Translations under genes and position numbers: made by a program
Shown here: positions 18,120 to 26,361 of the stretch, one piece after another
Position numbering within the stretch: the first letter of the stretch is position 1
Layout: each line of letters begins with the position of its first letter
Notes under the pieces: model-generated
Told to the model about the DNA's origin: nothing
Databases searched by the model: none
What the model saw: only the letters and a program-made list of their open reading frames with translations
Source: Oceanicaulis sp. HTCC2633
GTDB lineage: Bacteria > Pseudomonadota > Alphaproteobacteria > Caulobacterales > Maricaulaceae
Direction: 5' to 3'
Length of the DNA: 64,000 nt
Assembly: GCF_000152745.1 (NCBI RefSeq)
Contig: NZ_CH672428.1
Coordinates: 1,443,251-1,507,250 of the forward strand

Positions 18120-19301
18120 TCATTTACGCCGGAAGACCGGCTTGGTGCGTCCGTTCAGGATCCATCCAATGAAGGTCCCACGAACCAGCAAATGATAGCT
18201 GACCAACAGGATCGGCATTGCGATCAGCAGGATCAGAACCAGTTTCACCTCCGCTGGCAGCACCCAGTCAAACATCCAGATCTGGAGCGTGACCACCAAA
18301 GGCAGGTGAACGAGATACACCCAGTACGAGGAGTCGGCCAGATAGCGCCAGACAGGGCTATGATGGTTCATGAGGGCCTGAAACAGACCGATAAAGCCAA
18401 AGATGAAGCCCCACATGGCGACCCCCAGGGCCAGACCGAACAGGGCTTTTTTCATTTCAGTCAGCGCCATCATCAAGTCCGGACTGAATCCGACCAAAAC
18501 AAAACACCCGGCCGTCGCCAGCGCAGCCAGGCCCAGATTGATGAACCAGACACCTTTGAGCTGGTCGAGCACGTGCATCTGACGCTGCATCATCCACCCC
18601 ATCCAGAACGCGAACGGGAAGGTCACCAGCGCAGGCGTATTCGGCAACAATCCCATATCGGGTGAACGCACGCCGAACCAGATCGGGCCGGAGCTGTCTG
18701 AAAACACCAGGGCAGCAACGAGAGCCGCCGGCGCAACCAGCAGGAACGGCGTACCGGCCAGCATGGCGATCAGCTTGTCGACGGCGCGCCCCAGCGCGTC
18801 GGCGCCCGGAATGATCCTGGCCGCCAGAGCCGTCAGGATCGCCGCCGGATAGATCAGCAGCAGCACATACAGAAACCACAAATGGCTCAGCGGCAGGGTG
18901 CGCCAGTTCAGTGGCGGCGCCTCGCCTTCGGGCAGCGGGCCGTACATGGCCGTCATGCCCCAGATGAACAGGGCGATGAAGGCCACGAACATGATCGGCC
19001 AGAGGCTTACAAATGGAAGCCCGATGCGCTTGAGACGGCTCAGAGCGAACCGGCCAGCGCCCATGCGCCGATACATCATGCGGCCGAAGAAGCCCGCCAG
19101 CAGGAAGAACAGGGGCATGCGGAAGGCATGGATCACGAAGAACAGGCCCGACATCAGCGAGGAGCGGTCCGTATCGGCGATCAGCCAGACCCCCGTCGTG
19201 GGGAAGAAGGACAAGGTCGCGTGCAACACGACCCCGAGCAAGAGGGCGCTGGCGCGCAAGGCGTCCAGCGCATGAAGCCGTTCTGGGGAGGAAGTGGTCA
19301 T
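18120..19301 (-). CDS. acyltransferase-3 family membrane protein (OpgC-like)
   Basis: 393 residues with about ten membrane segments. The N-terminal LHALDALRASALLLGVVLHATLSF contains the D-x-x-R-A and H of acyltransferase-3 proteins, and the LAGFFGRMMYRRMG stretch resembles the OpgC/MdoC subgroup that adds succinyl groups to periplasmic glucans. The start has an AAAGGAGA ribosome site. First gene of an operon with a membrane protein and a winged-helix regulator; the upstream region carries palindromes at 19331-19351. The acceptor sugar or lipid is unknown. Confidence 0.8.
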   Translation of the reverse strand: MTTSSPERLHALDALRASALLLGVVLHATLSFFPTTGVWLIADTDRSSLMSGLFFVIHAFRMPLFFLLAGFFGRMMYRRMGAGRFALSRLKRIGLPFVSLWPIMFVAFIALFIWGMTAMYGPLPEGEAPPLNWRTLPLSHLWFLYVLLLIYPAAILTALAARIIPGADALGRAVDKLIAMLAGTPFLLVAPAALVAALVFSDSSGPIWFGVRSPDMGLLPNTPALVTFPFAFWMGWMMQRQMHVLDQLKGVWFINLGLAALATAGCFVLVGFSPDLMMALTEMKKALFGLALGVAMWGFIFGFIGLFQALMNHHSPVWRYLADSSYWVYLVHLPLVVTLQIWMFDWVLPAEVKLVLILLIAMPILLVSYHLLVRGTFIGWILNGRTKPVFRRK

Positions 19302-19330
19302 TGAAATCTCCTTTCCCGCCCCATGTACAC

Positions 19331-19351
19331 AAACTAGTTTATTTTATAAAC
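19331..19351 (-). promoter_or_regulatory. overlapping AT-rich palindromes upstream of the acyltransferase operon
   Basis: AAACTAGTTT (19331-19340) is a perfect 10-bp palindrome. It overlaps GTTTAT-TTT-ATAAAC (19337-19351), a perfect inverted repeat with six-base arms. They lie 30-50 bases before the acyltransferase start in an AT-rich patch, where the operon's own winged-helix regulator could bind. Functional role is inferred. Confidence 0.45.
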
Positions 19352-19499
19352 CACTTTTATCGAAAAATGCGGATTTCCTTCGAGCACGCCTTCACCACGC
19401 ACGCCAGAGCGAGGCTCATGCCCTTGAAATAGTTGGGATTATAGAAGACGGCGAAAGAGGCCCGCGCCGCACCCCAGTCCTCACCGGGACGCCAGACAC

Positions 19500-19530
19500 T
19501 AAAAACCCCCGGAGCCTGGCCCCGGGGGTT
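19500..19530 (-). terminator. terminator of the interrupted TonB receptor gene
   Basis: A 9-bp perfect stem pairs 19504-19512 with 19522-19530. On the minus strand it is followed by a run of T (five A residues at 19501-19505 on the plus strand, partly inside the stem). It lies 21 bases past the receptor stop codon. Confidence 0.75.
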
Positions 19531-19551
19531 CTCACAGTCCTGATCTTTGAC

Positions 19552-22488
19552 CTAGCCGCCGAAGGTGTAGCGGAAGCCGAACTGGGCCTGCCAGCCATAC
19601 TCTTCGTATTGCGAGCTCAGCTCCCGACCGGCATCGCGGAAGGCGGCGCGGAACGGCTCGTCGAAGGCGTTCTTGTAGTCAAAGTAGAGGCGGAAATTCT
19701 CGGTCAGGTCATACTTGGCCGAGAAGTCGAACTGAGTGTGCTCGAGAATGATGCGATCCTCGGCTGCGCTGTCGCCCAGTTCATCGATATAGGCGTCGCG
19801 GTAGGAGACCGCAGCGCGAAGATCCAGACGGCCATCGTCATAGCCCAGGATCAGGTTCGCCACGTTCTGGGACTGCAGCGGCAAGGTGATCTCACGGCCA
19901 TCAGCCAGGGTCGCCTCGGAGTCCACATAGGTGTAGTTGGCGCCCACGATGGTGTGCTGGAGCAGACCGGGCAGCATGGTCAGCGCCTGCTGATAGTTCA
20001 GCTCGATGCCGGTCAGATCTGCCTCATCCAGGTTGATGAAAGTCGTGGCTTCTTCAAGCGCGACGCCGTTGATCACCGTGTCCTCATAGACGACCTGAGC
20101 GATGAAGTTGTCGATCGACTTGTAGAACACGCCGGCGGACAGAACGGCGTCCTCGGTCGGATAGAACTCGAAGGCGAGGTCAAAGTTCTGGGCTTCCTGA
20201 CGCTCGAGGTCAGGGTTGCCGGCCTCGGCTTCCACTTCGCCCTTGTCGTTTTCTTCAAAGGCGAGACGCGGCGCCGCCTGCGCCAGGTTCGGACGCGCGA
20301 TCGAGGCGTAATAGGCCGCGCGCACGATCAGGTTGTCCGACGCTTCATAGCGCAGGTTCAGACTGGGCAGCCAATCAGTGTAGGAGTTTTCAGCCGTTAC
20401 GCGGCGACGATAAACGCGATCACCCTCGATCACGGTCTCATCCGCACCCGCATCGTACTCAACGTCGAGATCGCTCGCCAGCAGCTCGGCGCCCGTCAGA
20501 GACGGGGCGATGAAGCTCTCGAAGGCGCCGGTGACGTCACCGGAGACCGCCGTCTCGATTTCCTGCTCGAGGATCTCGAAACCGTGCGCGTCATACTGGG
20601 TGTCTTCCACCCGAAGACCGCCGACCAGGCGCAGGCGATTGATATCCACCGAGCCCATCAGATAGGCGGAGAACACGTCTTCCTCTGCGCCGTAATTGTC
20701 GGCGTTGGACGCCACGGCGGTGTCGATGTCGTTGAGCTCGAAATCGCCGCGATTGGCGAAGAAGAAGTCACGCAGCGCGCCCGCATCCACAGCCGGGCCG
20801 AAATTGACGGCCAGCGGATAGTCGACCGTCGTCTGGAACTGGCTCAGCAGCAGGTCCGGACCGTCAAAGCCGTCATAGACGAGCGTCGTCGCATCATAGG
20901 ATTTCTCCCGCGTGCGATACTGAAGGCCGGACTGGATGAAGCCGTAGTAAGAGCCAAAGTTCATCTCGCGACGCGCGTTGAACTCGGCGGACCATTCATC
21001 ATCCTTGGCGACGCCGTCGAGGAATTCGAGATCATCAAATTCATAAGAGTCCGCGTCGAAATAGGCCTGCTCGGCCCCCGCATCACCAAAGATCACCTGC
21101 GGGATCTGGGCGTCAGTGACGTTCACCCCAAAAATGCCCTGGTCGAACTTGGCGCGGAAACCGGAGTCGATCCGGCTCGGCTCGGCTTCCTCGGCGTAGG
21201 CGTAGGCCAGCTGTTAGTCGAGGGTCCAGGGACCGGCGAAAGTCTCGCCGCCCACCGCGATGGCGTAGATGGTCTGTTCTTCCAGGCGATCCTTGATGTC
21301 GCGATCCACCTCGAACTCGTCACCGGTCGACGCATCAAAGAAAGCGCCATTGCCCGAGGACAGGGCGTCGGCATAGTCCGGATCCTCGAACTTGTTCTCG
21401 ATCCGGTTGCGGTACTCCTGGTCGGTGAAATCCGAATAGGTCGTGCGCAGGAAGACGTTGGTGCTCTCGCTCAGATCATAGTCGAGGTTAAACACCACGG
21501 AGGTGCGCTCACGGGTGATGTCGTAATTGCGATTCTCGAACTCCTCGGGGAACGGCACGCTCTCGTCGGTGTTCCAGGTCCCGTCAACCTCGGCGTTTTC
21601 AGAGCCGAAGGACCGCTCCTGATCGGAAATCGACAGCGCCACGCCCAGGCGGTCATTGAAGAACTTGTCGGCAAAGGTCAGCGAGCCGCGATAGCCGTAC
21701 TCTTCGACCACATCGGCATAGATGCCGCGCAGGCGGAACTGCAGCAGGCGCTCGTCCTGATCCAGACCGGACAGGGTCTCGATCTCGATATTGCCGCCAA
21801 TGGTGTCGCCCGGCATGTCCGGGGTCAGCGATTTGGAGATGACGATCGAGGACAGCACGTCCGAATCGATCACATCCAGCGGCACCTGACGGTTGTCCGC
21901 TTCCGGGGACGGCAGTCGCACGCCGTTCACCGTAGTGGTGTTGAGATTCGGGTCGATGCCGCGGATCGAGACGAAACGGCCCTCGCCCTGGTCGTTGAGC
22001 ACGTTGATGCCGGCGATCCGACGCGCGGCTTCAGCGACGTTCTCGTCAGGCAGGCGGTCCACCGCGTCAGCAGACAGGACGGAGATCAGTCCGTCCGCGG
22101 CGCGCTGGCGGTTCAGCGCACTGGTCAGCTGACCGCGCTGGCCGATGATGAGGATGTTGTCCTCGACCGCCACATCCGCGCCCAGGACGAAATTGGTCTC
22201 TACCATGGCGTCCGCGCTGGTCAGCGTCACTTCGCGGGTCTGCGCGTCAGCGCCGAGATAATCGACCACAAGGGTGAAATCGCCGGCCGGCACATTGCCG
22301 AGACGGAAGGAGCCGTCGCGCGATGTGCTCACGGTCTGACCGGTTTCGGAAATGCGCACGATCGCGCCTTGCAGGCCCACCGAACCGGTAGCTTCTGTCA
22401 CGCGGCCCGTGATCTCGCCCGCCTGGGCTGCGCCCGCAACCAGAGCAACGGCAGACACTGCGCCAAGCAATGTGGTGATACGCTTCAT
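19552..22488 (-). pseudogene. large TonB-dependent receptor interrupted by one in-frame TAA
   Basis: Two open frames in the same phase (22488-21217 and 21213-19552) are separated by a single TAA at 21214-21216. Without it the product is about 978 residues: signal peptide MKRITTLLGAVSAVALVAGAAQA, a carboxypeptidase-regulatory-like domain (GRVTEATGSVGLQGAIVRI), a plug (FVSIRGIDPNLNTTTVNG) and a full barrel ending in QFGFRYTF. The stop falls in W-T-L-D-stop-Q-L-A-Y-A-Y-A, where these receptors carry tyrosine, so one base (TAC or TAT to TAA) explains it. The rest shows no decay. It diverges from a phytase gene, suggesting phytate or inositol-phosphate uptake. Either a recent nonsense mutation or a sequencing error. 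Confidence 0.85.
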
Positions 22489-22520
22489 CTCGAAATCCCC
22501 CATGAACGTGCCGGAATTGA

Positions 22521-22707
22521 ATGCAGAGCGCTCTGATGCGCTCTCCCCGGGGGGCTTATGGAGAGTTGAAGCAACAGTTTCGTGTCGCGGCGAACACCGC
22601 TTTGTATCAACTGAATGTATTCAAGATGACACGCGCTGAAGGGCTCTTGTTCCCCCCCTTCAGATGCCGTTATGCAGAGCGAAATTTTCGCTGTTCCGGC
22701 TCTGCAT
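22521..22707. promoter_or_regulatory. divergent control region with three copies of ATGCAGAGC
   Basis: The 9-mer ATGCAGAGC occurs at 22521-22529 and 22672-22680 on the plus strand and as GCTCTGCAT at 22699-22707. The first copy is part of the palindrome CAGAGCGCTCTG (22524-22535), close to the receptor start. The second and third form an inverted repeat just before the phytase start, and a 15-bp palindrome AGCGAAATTTTCGCT lies between them (22678-22692). A further inverted repeat, CTGAAGGG/CCCTTCAG, is at 22636-22643 and 22656-22663. This looks like a shared operator region. Confidence 0.5.
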
Positions 22708-22720
22708 CTGGGGGTGCGTC

Positions 22721-23773
22721 ATGCGCGCAACACTATCGACGCTCTTTATTCTGTCACTGGCGAACGGGCTGTCCGCCTGCTCCGAGGCTGAAGGCCCGAC
22801 CCTGCCTCGCGTGTCGGTTCCGGCCAGTCTTGAAACCGCCGCTGTCGCCGGCGCCGGCGACGCCGCGGACGATCCCGCGTTCTGGCGCGCGCAGGCCCCG
22901 GCGCAATCGCGCATTCTGGGCACCGACAAGAAAAGCGGCCTTTATGTCTACACGCTCGACGGCGGCACGGCCCAATACCTGCCCGCAGGCCGCATGAACA
23001 ATGTCGATGTGCGCTATGGCTTTGAAGCGGGCGCTCAGACGGTGGACATCGCCGTCGCCTCGGACCGCACCAACATCGCCATCGCGGTGTTCTTCATTGA
23101 CCCCGCCACAGGCGAGGTCAGCCCGGCGCCGGGCGGGGTTCTGCCGCTCGATTTCGTCGATCCGTATGGACTGTGCCTCTATCAGCGACCGACCGACAAC
23201 GCCCTGTTCGCCTTCGTCACCGAAGACGACACCGGTCGACTGACCCAGGAACGACTCTGGTTCGAAGACGGCGCCATGCGCAGCGAGACCGTGCGCACCT
23301 TCGAAATCGGTTCGATCTCGGAAGGGTGCGCCGTCGATGATGCAACGGGAAGGGTCTATATCGCCGAGGAGAACACGGCGGTCTGGGTCTATGACGCGGA
23401 TCCGGCGACAGGTGACGCCCGCACCTTGCTGGCCGAGGTCAATTCCGACAGCCTCGTCGCCGATGCCGAAGGCGTGGCGCTGTGGCCGCAAGCAAACGCT
23501 GCGCCCTGGCTCGTCGTCTCCAGCCAGGGAGACAGCGCCTACGCGGTCTTTGACACCGCGGACAACAGCCTGATCGGGCGCTTCGAGGTGAATGGCGGGG
23601 ATATTGACCGCACCTCCGAGACGGACGGCATCGATGTTCACGCCCTGCCCCTGCCGGGCCATCCCGAAGGCGTCTTCCTGGCGCAGGACGATGAGGAAGA
23701 CAGTGGCGGTCAGAACTTCAAAGTCACCGACCTCGCCGCAATCCGGGCCGCGCTGACCCAGGCGCCGCAATAA
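22721..23773 (+). CDS. beta-propeller phytase lipoprotein
   Basis: 350 residues from ATG 22721 (GGGGG site upstream). A lipoprotein signal ends at GLSAC. The mature part has DDPAFW, GTDKKSGLYVYTLDG and GRMNNVDVRYGF, which are the conserved blocks of beta-propeller phytase; SEGCAVDD, VYIAEE, ADAEGVALW and SSQGDSAYAVF follow in the family order. The enzyme removes phosphate from phytate using calcium sites and would sit on the membrane facing the periplasm. A TonB-dependent receptor beside such a phytase is a known arrangement in aquatic bacteria; here the receptor is interrupted. Confidence 0.93.
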   Translation: MRATLSTLFILSLANGLSACSEAEGPTLPRVSVPASLETAAVAGAGDAADDPAFWRAQAPAQSRILGTDKKSGLYVYTLDGGTAQYLPAGRMNNVDVRYGFEAGAQTVDIAVASDRTNIAIAVFFIDPATGEVSPAPGGVLPLDFVDPYGLCLYQRPTDNALFAFVTEDDTGRLTQERLWFEDGAMRSETVRTFEIGSISEGCAVDDATGRVYIAEENTAVWVYDADPATGDARTLLAEVNSDSLVADAEGVALWPQANAAPWLVVSSQGDSAYAVFDTADNSLIGRFEVNGGDIDRTSETDGIDVHALPLPGHPEGVFLAQDDEEDSGGQNFKVTDLAAIRAALTQAPQ

Positions 23774-23823
23774 GCATCAGCCGGGGTGACGACCGCGTCA
23801 TCCCGGCGTATTTTGCGCTGCGT

Positions 23824-23900
23824 GTCCCCGTAGCTCAGCAGGATAGAGCATCAGATTCCTAATCTGAGGGCCACTGGTTCGAATCCAGTCGGGGACACCA
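23824..23900 (+). tRNA. tRNA-Arg (anticodon CCT)
   Basis: The acceptor stem GTCCCCG pairs with CGGGGAC and is followed by A and an encoded CCA. The D arm (TAGCTCAGCAGGATAGAGCA), the anticodon stem CAGAT/ATCTG with loop TCCTA, and the T arm CTGGTTCGAATCCAG all fold. The anticodon is CCT, reading AGG. It lies 50 bases after the phytase gene. Confidence 0.95.
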
Positions 23901-24260
23901 GTGATTCCTTCGACCTTCGGCGTTTCGAGGGGGCTCTCGCGCCACCAGGCGCACGCAATTGTCGTCTCGACCGGATCTATCGTGAACAAACATTGTCCTG
24001 GAGAGCGCGCTGAGCGCCATCTTTAGTTAAAAGTCGGCAATACATTGAGTCTTGTCTGTAATCAGCTGCACGGCAGGCCTATAAACCTCATTGCAACGCT
24101 CACCTGATCATTGACGCATACGGTGATCCATTTCCCGCTTTCTTGCGAACGTGTCGCAGCTACAGTGAAAATTCATCAAACCGTTAAATAGTGGCTTTTC
24201 AGGTAGACAGGCTCACTCTAGCCTTAGCATGGACAAAAGTTTAGAAACCGGGGGGGTAGA
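23901..24260. other. 360-base intergenic region between tRNA-Arg and the response regulator
   Basis: This stretch is richer in A and T than its surroundings, especially 24000-24240. TTGACG at 24111-24116 resembles a -35 box, but no matching -10 box lies at the right distance. No open frame with a ribosome site, no tRNA-end repeat and no strong hairpin was found. It presumably carries the promoter of the response regulator gene. Confidence 0.5.
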
Positions 24261-24677
24261 ATGGCGATGGGCAATCAAAAACCGGCCTTGCTGCTGGTTG
24301 AAGATGACGATCAGGAAGCCTTCCTCTTTGAAAAAATGCTTCGCGAAGAAGCTGGCGCCGCCTCCATTGATCGTGCAGTCAAAGGTGAACAGGCGCTCGA
24401 ACTGGTCCGCGCCAACCCTCATTACGACTGTGTGGTTCTCGACCTCAAACTGTCCGGTGAAGACGGCGTCTGGGTGCTTGAGCAATTGTCGCAGGATGAG
24501 GTGTTGTCTCACATCCCCGTGATCGTCTTCTCCGGCGACACCCAGCGCCTGCAGCAGGCCTGTTCCCGATACGACAACGTGGTTTCATCCGTTCGCAAGC
24601 CGGAAACCCTCGAACAGTATCGCGCGGCGCTGACCATTGTGATGGCCATTCTCCAGGCGGCCGTACACGTCGCCTGA
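24261..24677 (+). CDS. single-domain response regulator (Rcp1-like receiver)
   Basis: 138 residues consisting of one receiver domain. Acidic residues E14-D16, phospho-acceptor D61 in VVLDLKLSGEDG, S in VIVFSGD and K in VRKPE are all in place. There is no output domain, so it must act through a partner, as in Rcp1- or CheY-like proteins that receive phosphate from phytochrome-type or hybrid kinases. No kinase gene is nearby. A G-rich stretch upstream serves as ribosome site; a second ATG two codons later is possible. Confidence 0.88.
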   Translation: MAMGNQKPALLLVEDDDQEAFLFEKMLREEAGAASIDRAVKGEQALELVRANPHYDCVVLDLKLSGEDGVWVLEQLSQDEVLSHIPVIVFSGDTQRLQQACSRYDNVVSSVRKPETLEQYRAALTIVMAILQAAVHVA

Positions 24678-24754
24678 TCCTGAGCGATAGCGATGCTTGC
24701 CCCACGTCCTTAACTGTTTAAGCTTCCGGGAAAATCATCCGGGAGGACAGAGCA

Positions 24755-25549
24755 GTGGATCTCAACGGTAAAATCGCCATCGTCACCGGCGGAGCCAGCG
24801 GCATCGGCAAGGCCTGCGCCAGCGCGTTTCACGCCCAGGGCGCCAGGGTCGTCATCGCCGATCTCAACACAGACGCGGCCGCCAGGGCGGGTTCAGAGTT
24901 CGGCGGTTTCGGCCAGGGTGTCGACGTCACTGATGAAGCCGCGTTGGCGCGCCTGATCAATCGGGTCGAACGCGAACTGGGCCCGGTGGACATTTTCATG
25001 TCCAATGCCGGCATCGGGGTGTCTGACGGTCCGCTCTGGGGCGCAGGCGACGCTCCCACCCCCGCCTGGGACGCATGCTGGCAAGTCAATGTGATGGCGA
25101 GCGTCTACGCCGCCCGCATGCTGGCGAAATCCATGGCCAGCCGCCATGGACACTTCATCATCACAGCCTCCGCCGCCGGCCTTCTCAACCAGATCGGCGA
25201 CGCCCCCTATTCCGCCACTAAGGCTGCGGCGGTCTCTTTCGCCGAAAGCCTCGCCATCACCCATGGCGATGACGGCCTGAAGGTTCAGTGCCTGTGCCCG
25301 GAAGGGGTGAATACGCCGCTGGTGAAGGGCATAGAGGGCGGCGCCCAGGGGCTGAGCGGCTATCTCGAACCCGAGGACGTGGCGCAAACCCTTCTGAAGG
25401 CGATGGAAGAGAACCGCTTCATGGTCACCACCCATGAACAGACCGCCGGCTATGCGGCCATGAAGGGCGCTGAGCGTGATCGCTGGGTGGGCGGCATGCG
25501 CAAGCTGCGCCGCATGCTGGTCGAAGCCAATAACGGCCGTCCGCTTTAA
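24755..25549 (+). CDS. short-chain dehydrogenase/reductase
   Basis: 264 residues with a GTG start preceded by GGGAGGA. The nucleotide-binding motif is TGGASGIG (about residues 11-18), followed by ADLN, the structural motif NAG (in SNAGIG), catalytic serine in ITASAAG and Y-x3-K in YSATK. This is the classical SDR set using NAD(P)H. The substrate cannot be told from sequence. It stands alone and converges with pgeF. Confidence 0.88.
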   Translation: MDLNGKIAIVTGGASGIGKACASAFHAQGARVVIADLNTDAAARAGSEFGGFGQGVDVTDEAALARLINRVERELGPVDIFMSNAGIGVSDGPLWGAGDAPTPAWDACWQVNVMASVYAARMLAKSMASRHGHFIITASAAGLLNQIGDAPYSATKAAAVSFAESLAITHGDDGLKVQCLCPEGVNTPLVKGIEGGAQGLSGYLEPEDVAQTLLKAMEENRFMVTTHEQTAGYAAMKGAERDRWVGGMRKLRRMLVEANNGRPL

Positions 25550-25577
25550 GACCTTCAGGGGCGGCCTGAGGGCCGCC

Positions 25578-26357
25578 CTACTCGTTCAGCGCAATGACTC
25601 CGCACTGGCCGCCAAAATGACCGGCATGGCCCTGTTTGGCGGCGCGCCTGCAGGAGAAGAAACGGTCTTGCCCGGCAAAGGTGCAGGCCTGGATCCAGCT
25701 GATGTTTGCGGCGGGAACGCCGGCCGCCACCAGCTGACGTCGCGCGCCTTCAGACACGTTGAGGCCCGCCCCGCCCTCGGCATCACGCGGCAAGGCCATG
25801 CCTTCATCAAGCGGGCCGAACTGGGCTTCGAACTGGGCGAGCACTTCAGGTCCGACGCGATAGTTCTCGGCGCTCACGGCCGGGCCGATCACAGCCTGAA
25901 GCGTTTCGGGGCGTGCTCCGTAGGCCTCGGACAGAGCGCTTATGGCTGCCGGGACCACTTTCGCCACCACGCCGCGCCAGCCGGCATGTATGGCGGCGAT
26001 GGATCGGGTCTCGCGATCATACAGGAGCACCGGGGTGCAATCGGCGGTCTGCGCACACAACGCCAGCCCGGGACGATCGGTGATCAGGGCGTCGCCCTCG
26101 CCCGCAGCCCCGTCTTCGGGCGCCGCATCCACCCGGATCACCGTGTCGCCATGCACTTGCCGGGCAAACACAGGACGGGCGCCGATGGCGTCTCCCAGGC
26201 GGCGGCGGTTCTCTTGAACCCGCTCCTTCTCGTCGCCGCGCGACCAGGACAGGTTCAAGCTGGCGTACGGCCCCTCGCTCACACCGCCCGTGCGGGTGGT
26301 GAAGCCATGACTTACACGCTCATCGCCAAAGCCCTCTGCCCGCAGGATGTCCAGCAT
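25578..26357 (-). CDS. pgeF: PgeF/YfiH-type multicopper-like protein (peptidoglycan editing factor)
   Basis: 259 residues when started at ATG 26357, four bases after the selO stop; a longer frame reaches into selO and is not used. The motifs QVHGD, CAQTADCTPVLLYD and AAIHAGWRG hold the conserved histidines and cysteines of the DUF152/laccase-domain family. Members are reported both as purine nucleoside phosphorylases and as factors correcting wrong amino acids in muropeptides. It is probably co-transcribed with selO. Confidence 0.88.
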   Translation of the reverse strand: MLDILRAEGFGDERVSHGFTTRTGGVSEGPYASLNLSWSRGDEKERVQENRRRLGDAIGARPVFARQVHGDTVIRVDAAPEDGAAGEGDALITDRPGLALCAQTADCTPVLLYDRETRSIAAIHAGWRGVVAKVVPAAISALSEAYGARPETLQAVIGPAVSAENYRVGPEVLAQFEAQFGPLDEGMALPRDAEGGAGLNVSEGARRQLVAAGVPAANISWIQACTFAGQDRFFSCRRAAKQGHAGHFGGQCGVIALNE

Positions 26358-26361
26358 GGCG

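Noticed and set aside
21200-21230. Stop-codon readthrough or selenocysteine-type recoding in the TonB receptor
   Set aside because: The stop is TAA, not TGA, and no recoding hairpin is seen; TonB receptors carry tyrosine at this place, so a point change explains it.
19294-22536. Plus-strand open frame of 1080 codons
   Set aside because: It is the antisense of the TonB receptor gene; high GC at third positions leaves long reverse frames open. Its translation has no domain and no ribosome site.
23798-23989. Small minus-strand frame with WIRTSGPQIRNLMLYPAELRG
   Set aside because: It is the reverse translation of the tRNA-Arg gene, a well-known false ORF.
25558-25580. Hairpin between the SDR gene and pgeF as terminator
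   Set aside because: The stem of eight G-C pairs is there but no T run follows on either strand and it overlaps the pgeF stop codon.
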